This document shows positions 31,801 to 38,569 of a stretch of DNA of 40,061 nt, in pieces. Under the pieces are notes generated by a model. It was not told where the DNA came from and did no database searches. It saw only the letters and a list, made by a program, of their open reading frames with translations. The translations under genes were made by a program, and so were the position numbers. Each line of letters begins with the position of its first letter. The stretch's first letter is position 1. The stretch spans positions 1 to 40,061 of the IMG/VR virus record IMGVR_UViG_3300023180_000139; one strand, written 5' to 3'. Origin of the DNA: a virus.

Positions 31801-34020
31801 TCTAACTCTTTCAGTATTACTTGTATAAAATCTTACACTTCCTGCATCTTTTGCATTTAATGATAAAACACCAGTACCTCTATGTTCAATAGCTGTTCCT
31901 GTGTTTGGTCCAGTATTTTCTCTAATAAATCTTGCACCAAAATCTGTATAAGTAGTGTCTCCAATTAAATCTATGTAAGCATAATTATTTCCAGTTGTAC
32001 CATAACCAATTTCAATATTTTTAGTTGCATTATTATCTCCTCTAATTAATAAGGAATTTCCATCAAAAGTAAGATATTGTTCTACATCTATTGTAGTGCT
32101 ACTACCATAAGTCAATACTCCATTAGCAGTTGAGCCATTGTAGGTGAGTCCTGCTGAAGCTAAATCTGCTATTTCTTGTGCAGTTACTAATACTGTTCCT
32201 TCTGTTGAATCATATACTGCAACATTATCTGTTCCACTTAGACTTCCTGCCATTGCAGGTAAATCACCTAAATCAATTTGGAATTGTAAATCATAAGGGT
32301 CACCTGAACTACCTGCACCCAATGGACTTGCCCATTGAATATCTAATCCACCATTATTTAATGCTTGGAATTTGACATATTTACCTTGTGAAATAGTAAC
32401 ATTAGAAGGTGTTCCACTATCTTGTATTACAAAAGTAGTTGCTTGACTTGTATCTGTATAATTAGAAGAATGTATTGTTCCTGCACTTGCTGCTGTCCAA
32501 TCTATATGTTCATTAGCTACATAATTTGCTAAAGCATCGTGATTAATAGATGCAACATCAAGCTCTATATTTCTTGTAACTGCACCTGTATAACTTGTTC
32601 CTAAAGTAAAAGATAATGGTGAACTTAATGTTAATGTATTTAAAGTTCCACCTAAAGAAACACCACTAATAGTAGAAGATGCTAATTTAGTAATTGTAAT
32701 TGCAGCATCACTTGCTATATCTCCATCTTCAATAACACCTGCACTTATAGCAGTAGATAAAGATACATTTCCTGTTCCATCAAAACTAACACCACCTGCA
32801 GTTATTTCTCCTGTTAAAGTAAAGGTTCTTGCAGTTTCTAAAGCTGTTGCTGTAGAAGCATTCCCTTCTAATGCAGCAACTAATGTTCCAGTAGTATATC
32901 CTGTTCCAAGTACATTAACTGTTGAAGTAGGCTCAGTTTGTAAATCTTTAAATAATTTAAACTTGCCACTATCATCAGCATCTCTAAATAATCCAGCATA
33001 TAAATCTTGTGAGCCACTGGTATCATATAAACCATAAAAACCAATATCAACTGTATCTGTTGCACTATTAGCTTTTGCTAATTTTATCAGTGGGTCTTGA
33101 ACAGCAAGAGTGTCAGTGTCAATAGTAATGGTTGTTCCATTAACAATTAAATTACCTGATAAAGTAAGATTAACTCCAGTAGCAGTTCCTGTAAAAGCAG
33201 GAGATGCAAATAAAGTTGTGGTATTGACTGCAACATCATCGGCATTGACTGTAATATGTGTTCCTGCACCGACATTTAAACTTCCTGAAGAAGTGATTGT
33301 TCCAGTTAAACCATTACCACCTGATACACTTGTTACTGTTCCTGTTGTAGTACTATAACCATAACTTAAAATCTTATCTTGTATTGCTGCAGAAGTCATT
33401 ATAGAAGTATCATTGTCTGCAAAAGCTTCTAATGAAGTTTGAATAGCAGTTAAAGCTACTGAATCAAAAGTCAAAGAAGTGTTAATAGTAGGACTTGTTA
33501 AAGTTTTATTGCTTAGGGTATCAGTTGTTGCTCTACCTACTAAGGTATCAGTAGAAGTAGGTAATGTTAAAGTTCCAGTATTGCTAATAGAACTTATAAT
33601 TGGACTTGTTAAAGTTTTGTTAGTTAAGGTTTGTGTGCCTGTTAAAGTAACAACAGTAGAATCAATACTAACAGAGTTAGAAGATACTGTAATACCAGTA
33701 CCAGCTCCTACATCTAAATTAACTGTACCAGTAGTTCCTCCTCCAGTTAGACCAGCTCCTGCTGTGATTGCAGAAATTAAACCAGCAGAACTAGAGCTAC
33801 TAGAACTTGAAGCTGTAGTTTTTTCAGATTTTACTTTATCTTGTTTGCCAAGTTCAGTAAGTTTGATTTCATAAACAACACCATTTCTTTTTTCTTGCTT
33901 AACAAGCTTTCCATCTTCAAGAAATGATACTGTTTCTCCTTCTCTTAAGTTAGTTCTAGATGGTCTAACTCTAAAGAACGAGTCAATATTATTGACATTA
34001 TGTTCTCCTGATTTAGGCAT
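28867..34020 (-). CDS. Giant tail fibre with C-terminal S74 chaperone domain
   Basis: 1,717 residues. The N-terminal 60 residues are probably the attachment part; Ser-rich and Gly/Thr-rich beta repeats follow. About ten copies of a GNVGIGTTSP-type repeat lie between residues 730 and 1,580. The final 110 residues carry SDKRLKDN (the autocleavage site of S74 intramolecular chaperones), RGVEFDWNQGKRKGQHDLG and LIAQEVEEVLPELV, then a coiled coil. Such domains trimerise the fibre and then cut themselves off. The fibre is the probable receptor-binding protein. Starts and stops overlap its neighbours. Confidence 0.9.
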   Translation of the reverse strand: MPKSGEHNVNNIDSFFRVRPSRTNLREGETVSFLEDGKLVKQEKRNGVVYEIKLTELGKQDKVKSEKTTASSSSSSSSAGLISAITAGAGLTGGGTTGTVNLDVGAGTGITVSSNSVSIDSTVVTLTGTQTLTNKTLTSPIISSISNTGTLTLPTSTDTLVGRATTDTLSNKTLTSPTINTSLTFDSVALTAIQTSLEAFADNDTSIMTSAAIQDKILSYGYSTTTGTVTSVSGGNGLTGTITSSGSLNVGAGTHITVNADDVAVNTTTLFASPAFTGTATGVNLTLSGNLIVNGTTITIDTDTLAVQDPLIKLAKANSATDTVDIGFYGLYDTSGSQDLYAGLFRDADDSGKFKLFKDLQTEPTSTVNVLGTGYTTGTLVAALEGNASTATALETARTFTLTGEITAGGVSFDGTGNVSLSTAISAGVIEDGDIASDAAITITKLASSTISGVSLGGTLNTLTLSSPLSFTLGTSYTGAVTRNIELDVASINHDALANYVANEHIDWTAASAGTIHSSNYTDTSQATTFVIQDSGTPSNVTISQGKYVKFQALNNGGLDIQWASPLGAGSSGDPYDLQFQIDLGDLPAMAGSLSGTDNVAVYDSTEGTVLVTAQEIADLASAGLTYNGSTANGVLTYGSSTTIDVEQYLTFDGNSLLIRGDNNATKNIEIGYGTTGNNYAYIDLIGDTTYTDFGARFIRENTGPNTGTAIEHRGTGVLSLNAKDAGSVRFYTSNTERVRIDSSGNIGVGNIAPNEKLQINSNVSYDTKIRLGDNGTSRYFLAGMLDSNTGMIGYVNGSPSHLAFHTGTGATGSEKMRITTDGYVGIGTNSPNAALEIKDYFQIEASSTYMGILGFNRNVNTGAILNGSYGAYQLHNYQGKLYLQVYNSAGTAVDQNALVVDNSANVGIGIVPKTGGSTWQHIQFGGTGNLVARKSDTTIDSMFANNYYVNSSNVDSYITTGAAARMYLNDNEFNFDQAASGTADTAISFSTAMKIDSSGNVGIGTNSPQSKLHTVQTLDTVSNTLANGNYGLVVAGDVAGVATDTVGIHLAAKSVSGTPTRGASILAEVQSTGNNHDLIFATSAVSAAPAERMRITNAGNVGIGTTSPGAKMHIQNGATSYTWTPYGGTTAIFEGTSSNHSIVSIVGSTTGQSSIWFGDTDAQSVGRVRYENSTNNMEFWTNGTEKMTITSAGNVGIGTTSPSYLLHLSGTAPELAFTDTDGSKTWRTRAVTNNFHITETGAGDPFVIESGAGANAFKINSSGNVGIGIASPEGKVHIYNGDASVAPDSDGDELVVENSGDSGISILSGESSIHTGTLIFGSANDAFGAGLQYSYYNNSLKLMTANTGHSLIFSTDNNVEAMRIDSSQRVGIGTTSPSNKLEAYGTDAGLVVHYQGNSRGGIHALSTQRIALATTASADDLVFGYGGSPVTSAGFVERMRIDNSTGNVGIGTSSPGTKLEVKANGDTSQEVIKIRNSSGTEIMTIAAIDGNGDGYINFNSSPGTINTNGGDLILSPGGSGNVGIGTTSPSQKLHTNGTAGDTRTRTSTSNHGTYFESGVTSDSAGILLVAGHASSILNIYLQGSGGVSNEFQFQHDGDFHADGDVIAFSTTVSDKRLKDNVKVIDNALDKVMKLRGVEFDWNQGKRKGQHDLGLIAQEVEEVLPELVREKTLCTGEYEGNEQEFKTVDYEKIVGVLIEAVKEQQEQINKLEEKLNG
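29436..31790 (-). repeat. Array of VGIGTxSP-coding repeats in the fibre gene
   Basis: About ten imperfect copies of a unit whose plus-strand core is TTCCTATACCGACATTACCT, with the core near-identical in at least six. Intervals run from about 110 to 310 bases. Units encode GNVGIGTTSP-type segments, which occur before changes of beta-structure in long fibres. Repeats could recombine and change fibre length. Confidence 0.75.
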
Positions 34021-36542
34021 TATGAAGGTCTCTTATTAGTTAATCTGTAATCTATATTTATATCGTTTATAGTTATAGCTTCGCCGTCTTCGTCTGTTAG
34101 TTCTAAAGCTATTGATTGACAATTTTGATTTATAGTGTATGTTAGTGTATCAAATTCACCTAATTCATCTTCAGGCGTTGCAGTTGCTGCATTACCAAAA
34201 GAAGTATTACCATCTAAAGCATATTTTAGAGTTAAAGTGTTTCCACTACCAGCTCCTCCGTCATCTTTTACTGATATATAAACTTTTTTTACTTTTTTTA
34301 CTAGACCAGGGTTTCCAAAATCTATATCTTTTGTTTGTAAAGTAATTTGTTTTGTACCTACATCACCAGTTAATAACTTTACTGTTTTAGCATTTGTTGC
34401 TCCGTATTCTATATAATACAATCCATCAAAAGAAGGTAGAAAATTTGATATTCCACTACTACCAATTGATTTAGTTAAGCTCCAACCTTGTGTAGGAAAA
34501 TCAAATACAAATACATCTGTATCTGCTGCAGTGTCCTGTACTACATTTAATTGTTTATATTTATTATTATAACCAATTGCTGGATTCTTATTAATTTGAT
34601 TTGTTCTCCAAGTAGCATCATCTAATGCAACACTTAATTCTTTTGGTAATCCTTGTCCATCATAAATATAAACACCATCATCATTTACCCAACATACTCC
34701 AAATGGTGTTTTACATACTGATTCTTGTTGTCTACAACCTACGCCATCATATTCTGCTTCTAGGTACCAACCAGCATCAGAAGAAGAAGATATGTTAATT
34801 ACGTAAAGTTTTCTTTGTTTAAACGCTAATAATCTATTGCCTAAACTATGTAATGCAGTAAATGAATCACCGTCACTAATTCCTATATCTAAATAATAAC
34901 TATCTGGAAAAGTAGAAAATCTATTGACTGGTGTATAATAAATTCTATCGTCGTAAACTTTATCATTCTTTCTAACATTTGCTACCCAAGCTCTTCTTGC
35001 ACATACTGTAGCTGCTTTATATCCGCCATCAGTACCAAAAGTAATATCTTCTTCGTCTTGAGAATATCCATTAATACTTTCATAAGTATCAAGAGAAGGA
35101 TTAACAATGTTTAATAAATTAGTAGTAGCTACTTGTTTATATGTTGAAGTGTTATCTTCAAGAGCTTGATAATCTTCAAATAAATTCTTTCTAATACCTC
35201 CATGAGTTCCAAAAGTATAATCTACATCTAAAAATAATATCCATCTACCATTACCACCACTTTTTCTTGTATAAATACGAACACCTTTTTCATTTTTTCT
35301 TGAAGTCCAAGATGCATATTTAACTCTAAATCCAACACTATTAAAGTATGACCCCTCTGATATATCAAATTTTGTTGATAATGGTATTTGCGGTAAAGTT
35401 TCATTTTCTTGCAAGTCTACAAAAGTATGACAAAATTCATAAGAACCTACTTCCCAACCACCTCCTGTAACTACATCTGTATCACTAGTTAATACTTTTA
35501 TTTGAGAATTACTTTCATGTTCAATTCCACCTCCATAAACTCCATAGATATCTCTTTGAACCGTTAATCTGGCAATATCACTTGTTCCACCACTATCTAG
35601 ATAAGAAACACTTAGTATTTTCATTGCTTCATTATTAATATAGATTACCATATCAGGTTCAAAATCTGTAGAAGATGAATATGCAGTATCAAAATCTAAA
35701 TCGTCTGTATCTAGGTTTACAGCACCAGTTAGAGATTTTACATAAATAATTTTATCTGTAAGACCAATATCATAATAAGGGTCTGGACTTGCATCATCTG
35801 GATTAGTTGTAGTAACTATATTGACTGCTGCAGATGTTGTCACAGTAGTTAAATCTTGTGAATCAATAGTAGGACTTGAACTTAATACTACTTGAAAATC
35901 TCCTGTATCTGTAATAGCTGAATATTCACTTCCACTTGCATATTGATTTATTCCAGTAAAAACTGTATCTGTTTCTATTTGCATAGTTAAATTTTGCCAA
36001 CCAGAAACTGATTGTCCAAATCTGTCTGATTCAATATAAGTTAGTTTTTTAGGTTCAGAACTATTTACTGTTCCGTCTACAACTAATTTATCAGAAACAT
36101 ATAATAATCCATCTACAAAATAATATACTGGTTGAACTTCTCCATCAACTCCCATATCTATTTCAGTATTTGTCGTTGTATAATCTAGATGTGAAAAGTC
36201 TCCAGTGCTGTCAAAATTTCTTCTAAAAAATTGTATTGTAGAATTACCAACACCCTTATTGATTGGATATGCTATTGCTTGAGTAGGTTGTGTTGCAGTG
36301 CCATCTGTATCAACATTATATTGAGAGTTAAAAATAAATGCGCCATTACCTTGTTTGGTATGTGTCATTGTTGGAGATGTTGTGCTTTTAGATGTAGCAT
36401 CTGATGTAGCCTGAATTAAACCAGGATTAGATAAGAATGCATTATCTGCTTTCTGTACCTGATTAGGTGCAATATCCCTAGGAGAGGACTTAGTATTAAG
36501 CCCTCCGCTAAAGTCATTTAGTTGTAATGACATTCTAGGCAT
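34020..36542 (-). CDS. Tail nozzle / tail tubular protein B-like
   Basis: 840 residues. The start LQLNDFSGGLNTKSSPRDIA and PNQVQKADNAFLSNPG is typical of podovirus nozzle proteins (P22 gp10, T7 gp12 type), followed by propeller-like strands (LLAFKQRKLYVINISSSSDA; VCWVNDDGVYIYDGQG; YIEYGATNAKTVKLLTG). It forms the lower part of the short tail tube. GGAGG lies 8 bases before the ATG, inside the 13-residue ORF. Directly upstream of the fibre gene, as expected. Confidence 0.8.
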   Translation of the reverse strand: MPRMSLQLNDFSGGLNTKSSPRDIAPNQVQKADNAFLSNPGLIQATSDATSKSTTSPTMTHTKQGNGAFIFNSQYNVDTDGTATQPTQAIAYPINKGVGNSTIQFFRRNFDSTGDFSHLDYTTTNTEIDMGVDGEVQPVYYFVDGLLYVSDKLVVDGTVNSSEPKKLTYIESDRFGQSVSGWQNLTMQIETDTVFTGINQYASGSEYSAITDTGDFQVVLSSSPTIDSQDLTTVTTSAAVNIVTTTNPDDASPDPYYDIGLTDKIIYVKSLTGAVNLDTDDLDFDTAYSSSTDFEPDMVIYINNEAMKILSVSYLDSGGTSDIARLTVQRDIYGVYGGGIEHESNSQIKVLTSDTDVVTGGGWEVGSYEFCHTFVDLQENETLPQIPLSTKFDISEGSYFNSVGFRVKYASWTSRKNEKGVRIYTRKSGGNGRWILFLDVDYTFGTHGGIRKNLFEDYQALEDNTSTYKQVATTNLLNIVNPSLDTYESINGYSQDEEDITFGTDGGYKAATVCARRAWVANVRKNDKVYDDRIYYTPVNRFSTFPDSYYLDIGISDGDSFTALHSLGNRLLAFKQRKLYVINISSSSDAGWYLEAEYDGVGCRQQESVCKTPFGVCWVNDDGVYIYDGQGLPKELSVALDDATWRTNQINKNPAIGYNNKYKQLNVVQDTAADTDVFVFDFPTQGWSLTKSIGSSGISNFLPSFDGLYYIEYGATNAKTVKLLTGDVGTKQITLQTKDIDFGNPGLVKKVKKVYISVKDDGGAGSGNTLTLKYALDGNTSFGNAATATPEDELGEFDTLTYTINQNCQSIALELTDEDGEAITINDINIDYRLTNKRPS

Positions 36543-36576
36543 TTACACAGCCTCCACAGCCACAATCACAGTTCAT
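36535..36576 (-). CDS. 13-residue cysteine-rich micro-ORF
   Basis: ATG at 36576 encodes MNCDCGCGGCVNA and stops at TAG, which overlaps the nozzle start region. AGGAGA lies 4-5 bases before the ATG, a textbook ribosome site. Five of 13 residues are Cys in C-x-C/C-x-x-C form. The GGAGG of the next gene lies in its Gly-Gly codons, so the peptide may serve translational coupling, metal binding, or nothing. Confidence 0.4.
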   Translation of the reverse strand: MNCDCGCGGCVNA

Positions 36577-36584
36577 ATTCTCTC

Positions 36585-36740
36585 CTATTTATCTAAGGTT
36601 TTTTTAACTTCACTCCAAAGCTTGTCATCTAATTTATTAGAAGATTTAGCTACTAACCAATCGCCTAAATGTAATAGAATAGCTTTGATGAATTTCTCGG
36701 TTCCTAAACTAGTTAGGATTTTACTGATTACTAAGTTCAT
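36585..36740 (-). CDS. Small 51-residue protein
   Basis: MNLVISKILTSLGTEKFIKA to VKKTLDK: an amphipathic helix with a hydrophobic N-terminal half (LVISKILTSL, IKAILLHLGDWLV) and a charged C-terminal half. CAGGAG lies 6 bases before the ATG. The gene sits between the basic protein and nozzle genes of the virion operon. A small virion or membrane-active (lysis-like) protein is possible. Not recognised. Confidence 0.65.
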   Translation of the reverse strand: MNLVISKILTSLGTEKFIKAILLHLGDWLVAKSSNKLDDKLWSEVKKTLDK

Positions 36741-36752
36741 GTTTTCTCCTGT

Positions 36753-37055
36753 TTACCATTTAACTTTATCTGCCCAATATGCAGCAGACATCTTTCCTTT
36801 GGCAATATTTCTTCTATGTCTTGCCTTGAAACTTGCTCTCTTTTTCTTCATTTTCTCAGATTCACCTTTTTTAGGTTTACCTGCAGTTTTAGCACCTTGT
36901 TCTCCAAAACGTATAGTCTTTACTTTACTCCCTTCTTTAGCTACAACAATGTGTGACTTTTTAGGGTGATTTGGTGTACGTTTAGGTTTATTGTAGCCAG
37001 ATACACCAGCTCTTGCTAGACGTGGGTCTTTCTTTGATGTTTTTTTTGCTGGCAT
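36753..37055 (-). CDS. Very basic small virion-operon protein
   Basis: 100 residues, about a third Lys/Arg. MPAKKTSKKDPRLARAGVSG, a central VKTIRFGEQGAKTAGKPKKG and the end SFKARHRRNIAKGKMSAAYW, then ADKVKW. I recall similar basic proteins with a SFxARH...YW end in marine phage structural operons, but no function is known. DNA or RNA binding in the head is plausible. Confidence 0.65.
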   Translation of the reverse strand: MPAKKTSKKDPRLARAGVSGYNKPKRTPNHPKKSHIVVAKEGSKVKTIRFGEQGAKTAGKPKKGESEKMKKKRASFKARHRRNIAKGKMSAAYWADKVKW

Positions 37056-37064
37056 TGTTTACTC

Positions 37065-37463
37065 CTAGTTTATTTTAATAATTTCTTGCTTAATCTTATC
37101 TAATATCTCATCTTTATGAAACTTCATAGATAAACCAGCTTCAAATCTTTTAACTTCTTTTCCATATTCAAAAATAATAATGGTAGGCACAACAGTAATG
37201 TTCCATTCATTTTGAATAATAGCCCCTATAGCTGGATTTGCTAAGTCAACATATCCAGTATAACACTTCTCCAGTTCTTCAATCGGAACTTTATTTTTCC
37301 AGTTCCAAGATGCATTTACTTCAATAACTGCACAAAACTCATTCTTCATGAGTTGGACTGATTGAACTGTATCTAAGTTAACAGTTTGAGAGTATAAGGA
37401 AGATAAGGATAGTGATAAATATACACCAGCCCATACTAGCCATGAGAAAAAATATTTCTTCAT
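37065..37463 (-). CDS. Secreted thioredoxin-fold protein without CxxC
   Basis: 132 residues. Residues 1-25 are a signal peptide (KKYFFSWLVWAGVYLSLSLS). The rest follows the thioredoxin plan: a strand VIEVNASWNWKNK in the place of the WCGPC loop, then NEWNITVVPTIIIFEYGKE with the cis-Pro V-P-T and VKRFEAGL. The two active-site cysteines are missing; the only cysteines are at about 44 and 67. It therefore should not be a redox enzyme, and may be a binding or structural module outside the cytoplasm. Confidence 0.65.
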   Translation of the reverse strand: MKKYFFSWLVWAGVYLSLSLSSLYSQTVNLDTVQSVQLMKNEFCAVIEVNASWNWKNKVPIEELEKCYTGYVDLANPAIGAIIQNEWNITVVPTIIIFEYGKEVKRFEAGLSMKFHKDEILDKIKQEIIKIN

Positions 37464-37472
37464 CTCTTAACC

Positions 37473-37769
37473 TCATTTATTGTTCATATTAAGTAGAGTC
37501 TCGTTAATACTTCTTGTATCTTCTTTAATATCGTCTACTTTTTCTTCAAGCTTTTCTACTTTTTCTTCAGTGTTTAAAATAGAATTTCTAATCATTTGGT
37601 CTTTTAAATCGTATTCAGTTCTACTGATTGGTGGCTCAGGTAATTCTTTAGCTATTTCAATTTCAGCTTTTAATGAATACCACATACCTACAACCATTGC
37701 AATAGTTACAGCAATACTAATCCCAGTTTCAATACTAATTGTAAATTTACTGTCTTTATTTACTTCCAT
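37473..37769 (-). CDS. Membrane protein with coiled coil, spanin/holin-like
   Basis: 98 residues: a short polar start, one transmembrane helix (SIETGISIAVTIAMVVGMWY, about 11-30) and a charged coiled coil (LNTEEKVEKLEEKVDDIKED). This layout is seen in inner-membrane spanin subunits and in some one-helix holin-associated proteins. No outer-membrane lipoprotein partner was found. Function inferred from shape only. Confidence 0.55.
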   Translation of the reverse strand: MEVNKDSKFTISIETGISIAVTIAMVVGMWYSLKAEIEIAKELPEPPISRTEYDLKDQMIRNSILNTEEKVEKLEEKVDDIKEDTRSINETLLNMNNK

Positions 37770-37778
37770 TGTGCCCTC

Positions 37779-38228
37779 TTATCTTAAATCTGCTGGTGCA
37801 ATTGCTCTAGTTCCACCAACTTTATCGTTTTTCTTCATACCATATCTTCTGACTGCTTCTTTGTAGTTTGCCATACATTGTTGCGCAGAAGCCATTCTAA
37901 TTTGTGCAGTAGCTGGATTTTCTGTTTTAGCCGCTGCGTCCATCAAAGCCTTTGCTTTTACAAAATCAATAATTGCTGGTTGTAGCACATTATCGATATC
38001 TAAAGAATCAGATAATGCGGTATATTTATCTGGTTCAGCATAATAAGAAATAACAATACCATCTGTAATAGTATTACCAGCTCCTAATTGTACTGGTTTT
38101 AATCTACCATTATCAGTAGCAGTTGTACCTCCATCTCCTTCAGTCGTACCAATAGCGATTCTATCGCCTTCAATCCACCAAACAAATGTTTTATTAGGGT
38201 CTTTGTATGAACTACTTACCGCTGCCAT
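37779..38228 (-). CDS. Hypothetical virion protein
   Basis: 149 residues from the ATG at 38228, which follows CGGAGG and overlaps the previous stop (TAATG). Beta-rich first half (TFVWWIEGDRIAIGTTEGDG) and a helical second half (IIDFVKAKALMDAAAKTENP). It may be a head-tail or tail protein. Not recognised. Confidence 0.6.
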   Translation of the reverse strand: MAAVSSSYKDPNKTFVWWIEGDRIAIGTTEGDGGTTATDNGRLKPVQLGAGNTITDGIVISYYAEPDKYTALSDSLDIDNVLQPAIIDFVKAKALMDAAAKTENPATAQIRMASAQQCMANYKEAVRRYGMKKNDKVGGTRAIAPADLR

Positions 38229-38569
38229 TATACCTCCGTCCAACTTGTATTAGTTGCTGTATCTGATTCATTATAAAATTGTTTAATTCTTCCAGGAGTT
38301 AATCTTGGTATCTCAATATACTCGCTATCTGAATTTAAGATTGCACATCTAAAAACTTTATTTACAGTTATTGATTCATCATCATCTAATGCGTACCAAA
38401 GTTGATTATGATTTAAATCTGTCTTTGCATTCTCTATTTGATTAGTATATCTACCCATATCAATCAATGCTTCATTAATTAAGTTTAAAACATAAGTTTC
38501 TGATACATTAGGAACTGCTTGTAACACTCTACTAAAAATTTCTTTTCCTGTAAATTCTATCGCTGCCAT
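38228..38569 (-). CDS. Possible head-tail connector/adaptor protein
   Basis: 113 residues: IFSRVLQAVPNVSETYVLNL and INEALIDMGRYTNQIENAKT are helical, the rest acidic strands (YALDDDESITVNKVFR). Adaptor or completion proteins of podoviruses share this size and place before nozzle genes. The family is not confirmed. Starts and stops overlap both neighbours as TAATG. Confidence 0.5.
   Translation of the reverse strand: MAAIEFTGKEIFSRVLQAVPNVSETYVLNLINEALIDMGRYTNQIENAKTDLNHNQLWYALDDDESITVNKVFRCAILNSDSEYIEIPRLTPGRIKQFYNESDTATNTSWTEV

Noticed and set aside
33479-33874. Plus-strand open frames opposite the fibre gene, for example 131 residues
   Set aside because: Val/Leu/Pro-rich reading of the antisense of Thr/Gly-rich repeats; the fibre frame is clearly the coding one.
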